DNA from: Alphaproteobacteria bacterium
GTDB lineage: Bacteria > Pseudomonadota > Alphaproteobacteria > UBA8366
Assembly (NCBI GenBank): GCA_029861675.1
Contig: JAOTYV010000312.1
Coordinates: 1-5,249, forward strand
Reading direction: 5' to 3'
Length of the DNA stretch: 5,249 bases
Part shown: piece after piece, positions 1-5,249 of the stretch
Position numbering within the stretch: the first letter of the stretch is position 1
Layout of the letters: each line of letters opens with the position of its first letter
The notes under the pieces: generated by a model
What the model was told of the DNA's origin: nothing
The model's input: only the letters and a program-made list of their open reading frames with translations
The model's database searches: none
Made by a program: the position numbers and the translations under genes

Positions 1-970
1 ACCAGCGCAGATCGAAGCTGTCGAGCACGCCGTCGCTGGCGGCAACCAGCGCGATCAGAATGTCCGACTGCAAGCGCATCATCAGCACCTGGCATTCCGG
101 GTCGCCGAAGCGCACGTTATATTCCAACAGTTGCGGGCCGTCCTTGGTCATCATCAGGCCGGCATAGAGCACGCCGCGAAAGGGAGTGCCCTCGGATGCC
201 ATGGCCTCCACGGTGCGGCGAATAATGGTTTCTTCGACTTCCGCCGCAACCGCATCGGTCATCGCCGGCGCCGGGCTGTATGCTCCCATGCCGCCGGTGT
301 TCGGTCCGGTGTCACCGTCATGGGCGGTTTTGTGATCCTGCGCCGATGCCAGCGTCAGCGCGGTCGTGCCATCGCACAAGGCGAAGACGCTGACTTCCTC
401 GCCATCCAGGAACTCCTCGACGACGATTTCCGCACCGGCGTCGCCGAATCGGCCGGACAGCAACGCGTCCCGGGCGGCGGCCACGGCTTCCTCGACGGTG
501 CTCGCCACGGTAACGCCCTTGCCCGCGGCGAGACCGTCCGCCTTGACGACGATCGGCGCGCCCTGCGCCTCGATATAGGCCTTGGCGGCGTCGAAATCGG
601 TAAAGCGGCCATAGCCGCCGGTCGGGATGCCGTATTTGGCGCAAAGGTCCTTGGTGAACGCCTTCGAGCCTTCGAGCGCGGCGGCGGCGGCGCTCGGCCC
701 GAACGCACGGATGCCGGCCTCGGCCAAGCGGTCGGCAAGCCCCAGGACCAGCGGTCCTTCGGGACCGATAACCACCAATCCGATCGCCTGTTCCCGCGCG
801 AATTCAACCAATGCATCGACCGAATCGGCCGCGATATCGATGCACTCGGCCTCCTCGGCGATGCCGGCATTGCCGGGCGCGCAATAAAGCGTATCGCAGA
901 GTGGCGATGCGCCGATCGCCCAGCACAGCGCGTGTTCCCGCCCCCCGGATCCAACCACCAGAACCTTCAT
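1..970 (-). CDS. purD: Phosphoribosylamine--glycine ligase (GAR synthetase), 3' end cut off by the window
   Basis: This cytoplasmic ATP-grasp enzyme joins glycine to 5-phosphoribosylamine, giving glycinamide ribonucleotide, the second step of de novo purine synthesis. Translating the minus strand from the ATG at 970-968 gives 323 uninterrupted residues to the window edge. The N-terminal domain shows GSGGREHAL (residues 7-15), PGNAG (32-36) and [12 protein letters not shown] (69-80). The ATP-grasp domain shows [11 protein letters not shown] (143-153), [10 protein letters not shown] (185-194), the [20 protein letters not shown] stretch (211-230) and the PurD signature RFGDPECQ (287-294). PurD is usually about 420-430 residues, so roughly 100 C-terminal residues lie to the left. 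The start is secure because [15 protein letters not shown] is the normal PurD N-terminus. A GGGA Shine-Dalgarno-like stretch (981-978) lies 7 nt upstream. The gene is divergent from xseA. No frameshift or missing motif was seen. Confidence 0.97.
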   Translation of the reverse strand, partial: MKVLVVGSGGREHALCWAIGASPLCDTLYCAPGNAGIAEEAECIDIAADSVDALVEFAREQAIGLVVIGPEGPLVLGLADRLAEAGIRAFGPSAAAAALEGSKAFTKDLCAKYGIPTGGYGRFTDFDAAKAYIEAQGAPIVVKADGLAAGKGVTVASTVEEAVAAARDALLSGRFGDAGAEIVVEEFLDGEEVSVFALCDGTTALTLASAQDHKTAHDGDTGPNTGGMGAYSPAPAMTDAVAAEVEETIIRRTVEAMASEGTPFRGVLYAGLMMTKDGPQLLEYNVRFGDPECQVLMMRLQSDILIALVAASDGVLDSFDLRW

Positions 971-997
971 GACCCCGTCCCAAATTTTGACGCACTT

Positions 998-1026
998 TTG
1001 TCTTAGCGTTTGCCCCTACATATCAT
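998..1026 (+). promoter_or_regulatory. Possible xseA promoter
   Basis: On the plus strand TTGTCT (998-1003, 4 of 6 matches to the -35 consensus) is followed, after a 17-nt spacer, by TATCAT (1021-1026, 5 of 6 to the -10). The expected transcription start is near 1033, only about 8 nt before the xseA ATG. The weak AGGG ribosome-binding candidate (1027-1030) would then lie outside the transcript. A TTGACG at 987-992 looks like a better -35 but has no -10 at the right distance. The call is by consensus only. Confidence 0.4.
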
Positions 1027-1051
1027 AGGGTAGCGGCCCGATGTCCGATAA
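1022..1051 (-). promoter_or_regulatory. Possible purD promoter
   Basis: On the minus strand a -10-like TATGAT (1027-1022, 5 of 6 matches to the sigma-70 consensus) is preceded, after an 18-nt spacer, by a poor -35-like TTATCG (1051-1046, 3 of 6). It would start transcription near 1015 and give a leader of about 45 nt. The -35 would sit inside the first codons of xseA, and the -10 overlaps the candidate xseA -10 on the other strand. This is inferred from consensus matching alone, and the weak -35 keeps confidence low. Confidence 0.25.
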
Positions 1052-2558
1052 TTCGCCTTCGCAGACCCCGAATCTTCCCGAATTCACCGTTTCGGAGCTG
1101 TCCGCGGCGCTCAAGCGCACCGTGGAGGACGCCTATTCCTATGTTCGGGTGCGCGGCGAGATATCCGGCTTCAAGCGGGCCGCGTCCGGCCACCTCTATA
1201 TGGCGCTGAAAGACGACTCGGCGGTGCTCGATGGGGTGTGCTGGCGGGGTACGGCAGGGCGTCTCACCATCAAGCCGGAAGACGGGCTGGAAGTGATCTG
1301 CAGCGGCAAATTGACCACCTATGCCGGGCGGTCGAAATACCAGATCGTCATCGATTCGATGGAGCTGGCCGGCGAAGGGGCGTTGCTCAAGCTGCTGGAG
1401 GAGCGCCGCCGCAAGCTGGCCGCCGAAGGATTGTTCGACGAGGCCCGCAAGCGCGCGCTGCCCTACCTGCCGTCGGTCATCGGTGTCGTGACCTCGCCGA
1501 CGGGTGCGGTGATCCGCGATATTATTCACCGGTTGAATGACCGGTTTCCGCGCCACGTGCTGATCTGGCCGGTGCTGGTGCAGGGCGATGGCGCCGCCGA
1601 ACAAATTGCGGCCGCGATCGAGGGGTTCAATCGCCTCGCTCCTGACGGACCGGTGCCGCGGCCGGACCTCTTGATCGTGGCGCGCGGCGGCGGGAGTCTG
1701 GAAGACCTTTGGGCGTTCAATGAAGAGATCGTCGTCCGGGCGGCGGCAGACTCGGCGATCCCACTGATCTCGGCAGTCGGGCATGAGACCGACACCACCT
1801 TGATCGATCTTGCATCCGATTTGCGCGCGCCGACGCCGACCGCGGCGGCGGAGATGGCGGTGCCGGTACGGGCCGAGCTGCAGGCAGGCGTGCTGGACAG
1901 CGCGCGCCGCATGGTCGGCGCGGTGCATCGCATCACCGAGGAACGCCGCATCCGGCTTGAAGGCCTGGCGCGCGGCCTGCCCGATCTCGACAGTGTGCTG
2001 GGCACGGCGCGCCAACGGCTCGACGTCACCGATGAACGGCTGCGCAACGGCATGAAGGGCGCGCTGCGCGACCGCCAGCAACAGGTTGCGCGCTGGGCTG
2101 GTCAGATCAAGCCGCCGCGGCAAAGCCTGGCCGAGGCAATCCGGCAATTGAGGCGTGAAACGGAATCCCTGAACGGGGCCGCGGCGCGGTTCCTGAAATC
2201 CCGGCGCGACCGCAACGACACCTTTTCCGAGCGGTTGCGTCCGGAACTCGTTGGGCGTCACCTGCGCGATGCGCACGGCCGGCTGACGGCGCTCGGCGAT
2301 CTGCTGGAGAGCCTGTCTTTCAAGCGGGTGCTCGACCGAGGTTACGCGGTGGTTCGTGATGCGGATGGCGTCGCGGTTACCGCTGCCGCGGCATTGGCCA
2401 GGGGCGACCGGGTCGCCATCGATTTCTCGGATGGGCGGGTCGGCGCGGAAATTACCGGCGCGGCCGCGCGCGCGCCAAAAGTGTCGAGCGGCCCACCGGC
2501 CGCGCCATCGCGCAGTAAGGTCAAGGGGAGCGACAAGAGACAAGGAAAGCTGCTGTGA
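1041..2558 (+). CDS. xseA: Exodeoxyribonuclease VII large subunit
   Basis: XseA is the catalytic subunit of exonuclease VII, a cytoplasmic XseA-XseB complex that degrades single-stranded DNA from either end into short oligonucleotides during repair. The 505-residue product has the N-terminal OB-fold (about 12-110, with YVRVRGEISGFKRAASGHLY) and the catalytic domain (from about 133). That domain carries VVTSPTGAVIRDI (149-161), ARGGGSLEDLWAFNEE (214-229) and SAVGHETDTTLIDLASDLRA (244-263) followed by PTPTAAAE (264-271). An Arg-rich helical or coiled-coil segment covers about 275-420. The conserved FKRVLDRGYAVVRD element (427-440) comes next, then a variable Ala/Pro/Lys-rich tail (about 472-505). 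The ATG gives the usual N-terminus, with PEFTVSELSAALK close to the start. AGGG at 1027-1030 is a weak ribosome-binding candidate with a 10-nt spacer. The small subunit gene xseB is not in the window. The stop overlaps the next start by 4 nt (GTGA). Confidence 0.97.
   Translation: MSDNSPSQTPNLPEFTVSELSAALKRTVEDAYSYVRVRGEISGFKRAASGHLYMALKDDSAVLDGVCWRGTAGRLTIKPEDGLEVICSGKLTTYAGRSKYQIVIDSMELAGEGALLKLLEERRRKLAAEGLFDEARKRALPYLPSVIGVVTSPTGAVIRDIIHRLNDRFPRHVLIWPVLVQGDGAAEQIAAAIEGFNRLAPDGPVPRPDLLIVARGGGSLEDLWAFNEEIVVRAAADSAIPLISAVGHETDTTLIDLASDLRAPTPTAAAEMAVPVRAELQAGVLDSARRMVGAVHRITEERRIRLEGLARGLPDLDSVLGTARQRLDVTDERLRNGMKGALRDRQQQVARWAGQIKPPRQSLAEAIRQLRRETESLNGAAARFLKSRRDRNDTFSERLRPELVGRHLRDAHGRLTALGDLLESLSFKRVLDRGYAVVRDADGVAVTAAAALARGDRVAIDFSDGRVGAEITGAAARAPKVSSGPPAAPSRSKVKGSDKRQGKLL
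2542..2549 (+). promoter_or_regulatory. Ribosome-binding site that sets the GTG start of the M23 gene
   Basis: The octamer AAGGAAAG lies inside the last codons of xseA. Its AGGA core is 8 nt before the GTG at 2555-2557. This supports GTG as the true start even though it overlaps the xseA stop, and fits translational coupling. The same octamer precedes lpxK. Confidence 0.65.
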
Positions 2559-3394
2559 GGTTTCTTCTCTCGATCCTGCTGCTGCTGATTTCGGCGCCGA
2601 CCGCCGCCGAATCGCTCTCGCTCAAGGGGAAATTGACCCAAGGCGGCCTGGTGGTCGGACACACCGAACCGGGCACGGTCGTGACTTTCGAGGGCAGAAA
2701 AATCCGGGTGTCGCCAAAAGGCAATTTTGTCATCGGGTTTTCGCGCGATGCGCCGCCAACCGCGAAATTGGTATTGCGCCATCCGGACGGGGCGATCCGC
2801 ACCAAGACCCTGCAGGTTAAGAAACGGAAATATCGTATCCAGCGGATCGATGGGTTGCCGCCAAAGATGGTGACACCGCCTAAAAAGGTGCTGGCGCGCA
2901 TCCGGCGCGAAAACGCGATGATCGGCCGGGCGCGGAAGCCGGATACGCCGGTGCCGTACTTCATGAAGGGCTGGATCTGGCCCGCAAAGGGCCGAATCTC
3001 CGGTGTCTATGGCAGTCAGCGCATCCTCAATGGCAAACCGCGCCGTCCGCATTTCGGCGTCGATGTCGCCGCGCCGGTGGGGACGCCCATTGTCGCGCCA
3101 TCGGACGGCGTGGTCAGGCTGGTTGAACCCGACCTGTATTACACCGGGGGGACAGTGATCATCGATCACGGACACGGGGTGAGTTCCGCTTTTCTGCACA
3201 TGCAGGACGTCACCGCGACGCTCGGCAAGACAGTGCGTCAGGGCGAAAAGATCGGCACCCTTGGCGCCACCGGACGCGCGACGGGGCCGCATCTCGATTG
3301 GCGGATCAATTATTTCCGGGCGCGCATCGATCCCGCGCTGTTGGTTCCGCCAATGCCGAAACCGGCGAAAGCGCGGAAAAGGCGCAAGCGCTAA
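2555..3394 (+). CDS. Secreted M23 (LytM-type) family peptidase or peptidoglycan-hydrolase regulator
   Basis: M23 proteins are zinc endopeptidases that cut peptide cross-links in peptidoglycan, or degenerate relatives that activate amidases. The 279-residue product starts at a GTG overlapping the xseA stop. Residues 1-18 look like a signal peptide, with a leucine-rich core and probable cleavage after PTAA, so a periplasmic site is expected. A beta-rich N-terminal domain (about 20-95) and a basic linker precede the LytM domain (about 138-265). That domain shows HFGVD (H166, D170), FLHM (H215) and GPHLDW (H246, D248). The first zinc pair and the first His of the usual HxH motif are present, but the second His is Asp, so hydrolytic activity is uncertain. 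The C-terminus is strongly basic (PKPAKARKRRKR). The EnvC/NlpD-type regulators are another M23 class to consider, but no coiled coil or LysM domain is seen. I do not assign a gene symbol. Confidence 0.9.
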   Translation: MRFLLSILLLLISAPTAAESLSLKGKLTQGGLVVGHTEPGTVVTFEGRKIRVSPKGNFVIGFSRDAPPTAKLVLRHPDGAIRTKTLQVKKRKYRIQRIDGLPPKMVTPPKKVLARIRRENAMIGRARKPDTPVPYFMKGWIWPAKGRISGVYGSQRILNGKPRRPHFGVDVAAPVGTPIVAPSDGVVRLVEPDLYYTGGTVIIDHGHGVSSAFLHMQDVTATLGKTVRQGEKIGTLGATGRATGPHLDWRINYFRARIDPALLVPPMPKPAKARKRRKR

Positions 3395-3399
3395 GATCA
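3392..3399. other. Convergent stop codons 2 bp apart, no terminator seen
   Basis: The TAA of the M23 gene (3392-3394) and the TGA of lpxK (minus strand, 3399-3397) are separated by two bases. I saw no convincing GC stem followed by a T run on either strand here. The short palindrome GCGCAAGCGC just before the M23 stop has too small a loop and no proper T tract. Transcripts from each side therefore probably run into the opposing gene or end by Rho. Confidence 0.8.
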
Positions 3400-4359
3400 G
3401 AGGCGGTCGAGCAGTCGGTCGAGAGCGTCTGCGTCTTGCCAGGAAACCGTGATCGGCAGTGTTTGAACCTGGTCTTTCGCGGTTTCGGGCAGACGAAGAT
3501 GGTCCTTTTCTGTGGTGACCGGAACGGCCGCCGCCTGCTGCGCCCGGTCAAGCAATTCATCGACTTCCCGCTTTGTATAGGGGTGATGATCGGGAAAAGC
3601 CTGGCGGCCGGCAACACGGCAATTCAGCGATTCCAGGGTCGCGAAAAATTTTTCCGGTCGCCCAATCCCCGCGAAGGCATAGACCGTGTCGCCGTTGAGC
3701 AATTCCGGCGGCGGCTCGGGGGTAATCGACGCGCGATGAACCGGTGTCGCCCGGGGAATCATTGCCGTGACTCCGGCGCTGTCGCCGCCCAGCAGCACGA
3801 CGGCGTCGGCACGGCGCAGCCCGGATCGTACCGATTCGCGCAAGGGACCTGCCGGAATCAGCCGGCCGTTGCCGAAACCGGTATCGCCATCGATCACCAC
3901 CAGCGAGATGTCTTTGTGGATGCCGGGATTTTGAAACCCGTCATCCATAACGACTATTTCCGCGCCGCCCGCGGCGGCGGCCCGGACACCCGCTGCGCGA
4001 TCCCGCGATATCCAGCAGGGCGCGGTCCGTGTCAGCAACAACGGCTCGTCGCCCACCGCGGCCGCGTCGTGTTGCTCCGGGTCCACCAGCAGCGGTCCGG
4101 TCTCGCGTCCGCCATATCCGCGCGACAGGAAATGCACGGTTTTGCCTTTCGCAATAAGCCGTGCCGCGACGGACAGGGCAACCGGGGTCTTGCCCGCACC
4201 GCCTACCACGAGATTGCCGACGCAGAGCACCGGTATGGGTGCTTTGTGCGCCGTGCGGATGGCGCGATGCAGGGCGGCGCCCGCCGCATAGATCCAGGAG
4301 ACCGGCGTCAGCAGTGTGGCGGGGATGCTGTCGGTTTGCCAGAACGCCGGCGCCTTCAT
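3397..4359 (-). CDS. lpxK: Tetraacyldisaccharide 4'-kinase (lipid A 4'-kinase)
   Basis: LpxK is an inner-membrane kinase that uses ATP to phosphorylate the 4' position of the tetraacyldisaccharide 1-phosphate, giving lipid IVA. The 320-residue product is near the family length. A hydrophobic segment at about 15-33 probably anchors it to the membrane. The P-loop GNLVVGGAGKTP spans 48-59 (K57, T58). LSRGYGG is at 78-84, GDEPLLL at 103-109 and the catalytic-type DDGFQ at 139-143. GRLIPAGPLRE follows at 165-175, FAGIGRPEKFF at 229-239, FPDHHPY at 255-261 and TTEKDHLRL at 282-290. All expected motifs are intact. The ATG at 4359-4357 overlaps the waaA TGA (ATGA) and has an AGGA core 9 nt upstream, so the start is well supported and translation is probably coupled to waaA. 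The C-terminus ends in a doubled LDRLLDRL. Confidence 0.97.
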   Translation of the reverse strand: MKAPAFWQTDSIPATLLTPVSWIYAAGAALHRAIRTAHKAPIPVLCVGNLVVGGAGKTPVALSVAARLIAKGKTVHFLSRGYGGRETGPLLVDPEQHDAAAVGDEPLLLTRTAPCWISRDRAAGVRAAAAGGAEIVVMDDGFQNPGIHKDISLVVIDGDTGFGNGRLIPAGPLRESVRSGLRRADAVVLLGGDSAGVTAMIPRATPVHRASITPEPPPELLNGDTVYAFAGIGRPEKFFATLESLNCRVAGRQAFPDHHPYTKREVDELLDRAQQAAAVPVTTEKDHLRLPETAKDQVQTLPITVSWQDADALDRLLDRL

Positions 4360-5249
4360 GATGCTCTTTCCTTCATGCGATCGAGATGGGGTGTCAGAAC
4401 GTCATAAACGCGATCGACCACGCGTCGGTTTGCGTCTGCAATTTCCTTGGCGGCGGCAATCTGCGCCTGCCGCGCGATGTCGTCATTGAGCAGCATATCG
4501 ACCGTTTGCGCTAGATTATCGATATCCGTGCATTGGCGCGCGCCGCCATGTTGTTCGAGTGCGTCCGCGACGGTTTGAAAATTCGTCATATCCGGACCAT
4601 ACAGCACCGCGCAGCCCAGTTGCGCCGGTTCCAGCGGATTGTGGCCGCCATGGGCGGACAGGCTACCGCCGACAAACGCGATCGGCGCCAAACGGTAAAA
4701 GAGGCCAAGTTCGCCCATCGTGTCGGCCAGGTAGACTTCCGCACCGCCCGCCAGCGCCGGGTCTTCGGACCGGCGCATGACCGTCAGCCCGCGCCCCCGC
4801 AGCATCTCGGTGATTTCCGGCGCACGCGCCGGGTGACGTGGCGCAATGATGGTCAGGATATCCGGGTGGCGGTCTTTCAGTTGGCGATGCACCGATGCGG
4901 CCGCGGCCTCCTCGCCGGGATGGGTGCTTGCCGCAAGCCATAGCGGCCGCCCGTCGAGCGCAGTGCGATGAATTTGCAGCGCGCCGTCATCCGCCGGCAG
5001 GGGCGCTGCTGAGTATTTGAGGTTGCCGACGCAGTCGACCGCCGGTGCCTGCAATCGCCGAAAACGCTCCGCCTGTTCTTCCGATTGGGCAAGGCAGAGG
5101 ACGAACTTGCTCAGTAGAGTCCGGGCCGAACCGGAAAATCGGCGCCAATTGTCGAAGGATCGTGCGGACATGCGGCCGTTGATCAGGATTGCCGGAACCG
5201 ATCGTGCGGCCGCTTCACCCAGTAAATTTGGCCAAAGTTCCGATTCCAT
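4356..5249 (-). CDS. waaA: 3-deoxy-D-manno-octulosonic acid (Kdo) transferase, 5' end cut off by the window
   Basis: WaaA (KdtA, glycosyltransferase family 30) transfers Kdo from CMP-Kdo to lipid IVA at the cytoplasmic face of the inner membrane, starting the LPS inner core. The visible 297 codons begin with MESELWPNLL, which matches the internal ETELWPN motif of the family rather than an N-terminus. The Met at the window edge is therefore not the start, and roughly 125-130 residues, including the N-terminal acceptor-binding part and its catalytic Glu, lie to the right. Seen here, numbered from the edge: NGRMSARS (24-31), AASTHPGEE (106-114), IIAPRHPAR (134-142), DTMGELGLFY (176-185), and GGSLSAHGGHNPLEPA (194-209). 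Together these form the C-terminal nucleotide-sugar-binding domain. The stop overlaps the lpxK start by 4 nt. Whether it adds one, two or more Kdo units cannot be read from this part. Confidence 0.95.
   Translation of the reverse strand: MESELWPNLLGEAAARSVPAILINGRMSARSFDNWRRFSGSARTLLSKFVLCLAQSEEQAERFRRLQAPAVDCVGNLKYSAAPLPADDGALQIHRTALDGRPLWLAASTHPGEEAAAASVHRQLKDRHPDILTIIAPRHPARAPEITEMLRGRGLTVMRRSEDPALAGGAEVYLADTMGELGLFYRLAPIAFVGGSLSAHGGHNPLEPAQLGCAVLYGPDMTNFQTVADALEQHGGARQCTDIDNLAQTVDMLLNDDIARQAQIAAAKEIADANRRVVDRVYDVLTPHLDRMKERAS
4366..4373 (-). promoter_or_regulatory. Ribosome-binding site for lpxK inside the end of waaA
   Basis: On the minus strand AAGGAAAG (4373-4366) lies within the last codons of waaA, its AGGA core 9 nt from the lpxK ATG. 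It supports the start that overlaps the waaA stop. Reinitiation by ribosomes finishing waaA is the likely mode of translation. The octamer is identical to the one before the M23 start. Confidence 0.65.

Noticed and set aside
131..1006. A 291-codon plus-strand open frame opposite purD
   Set aside because: It is a shadow of purD. Its Gly/Arg-rich translation has no recognisable motif, and the opposite strand gives an uninterrupted PurD with all signatures.
1023..2543. A 506-codon open frame on the minus strand almost exactly opposite xseA
   Set aside because: It mirrors xseA, and GC-rich codon bias makes antisense frames stay open by chance. The translation is rich in Arg, Gln, His and Pro with no recognisable domain, whereas the plus strand encodes all the XseA motifs.
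2342..3292. A 316-codon minus-strand open frame across the xseA/M23 junction
   Set aside because: It spans two well-supported genes on the other strand and shows no recognisable domain, so it is a GC-driven shadow.
3382..3391. Palindrome GCGCAAGCGC as a terminator hairpin
   Set aside because: The stem is at most 3-4 bp with a minimal loop and no adequate T run on either strand. It is explained by Arg/Lys codons at the end of the M23 gene.
3404..3422. Direct repeat CGGTCGAG (3404-3411 and 3415-3422) as a possible regulatory or attachment site
   Set aside because: It encodes the doubled LDR at the LpxK C-terminus, has only two short copies, and nothing nearby suggests integration or a binding site.
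3298..4407. A 369-codon plus-strand open frame overlapping the M23 gene end and all of lpxK
   Set aside because: It is antisense to a complete LpxK with every motif present. Its translation is low-complexity Arg/Gly/Gln with no family resemblance.
5247..5249. ATG at the right edge as the start of waaA
   Set aside because: MESELWPN corresponds to an internal motif of Kdo transferases, more than 100 residues into the protein, so the gene is truncated by the window and the Met is internal.

Overview
The window is ordinary, tightly packed chromosomal DNA from a GC-rich Gram-negative bacterium, most likely an alphaproteobacterium. This rests on protein style and gene neighbourhood: purD divergent from a roughly 500-residue xseA, an M23 protein with a GPHLDW motif, and a waaA-lpxK pair nearby. 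No database search was possible, so the genus is not assigned. There are no RNA genes, insertion sequences, CRISPR arrays or prophage traces.

Layout from left to right. Positions 1-970 (minus strand) hold the first 323 codons of purD (purine biosynthesis), whose 3' end lies beyond the left edge. Positions 971-1040 form a 70-bp divergent promoter region. Positions 1041-2558 (plus) encode XseA, the large subunit of exonuclease VII. It overlaps by 4 nt with a secreted M23/LytM-type protein at 2555-3394 (plus). Two bases later comes the convergent end of lpxK (3397-4359, minus). lpxK itself overlaps by 4 nt with waaA (4356-5249, minus), whose 5' end lies beyond the right edge.

There are three transcription units. 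purD reads leftward. xseA and the M23 gene read rightward, probably as a translationally coupled pair. waaA and lpxK read leftward as the end of a lipid A/Kdo operon: LpxK phosphorylates the lipid A disaccharide at the 4' position to make lipid IVA, and WaaA then adds Kdo to it. The M23 protein acts on, or regulates cleavage of, periplasmic peptidoglycan, so the right two-thirds of the window leans toward the cell envelope. The purD and xseA products are housekeeping enzymes for nucleotide synthesis and DNA repair.

I found no new biological system. The points most worth a second look are the M23 active site, where the usual HxH reads H-L-D; the compact divergent promoter, in which the best xseA promoter would give a nearly leaderless mRNA; and the 2-bp gap between the convergent M23 and lpxK stop codons, which leaves no room for an intergenic terminator.
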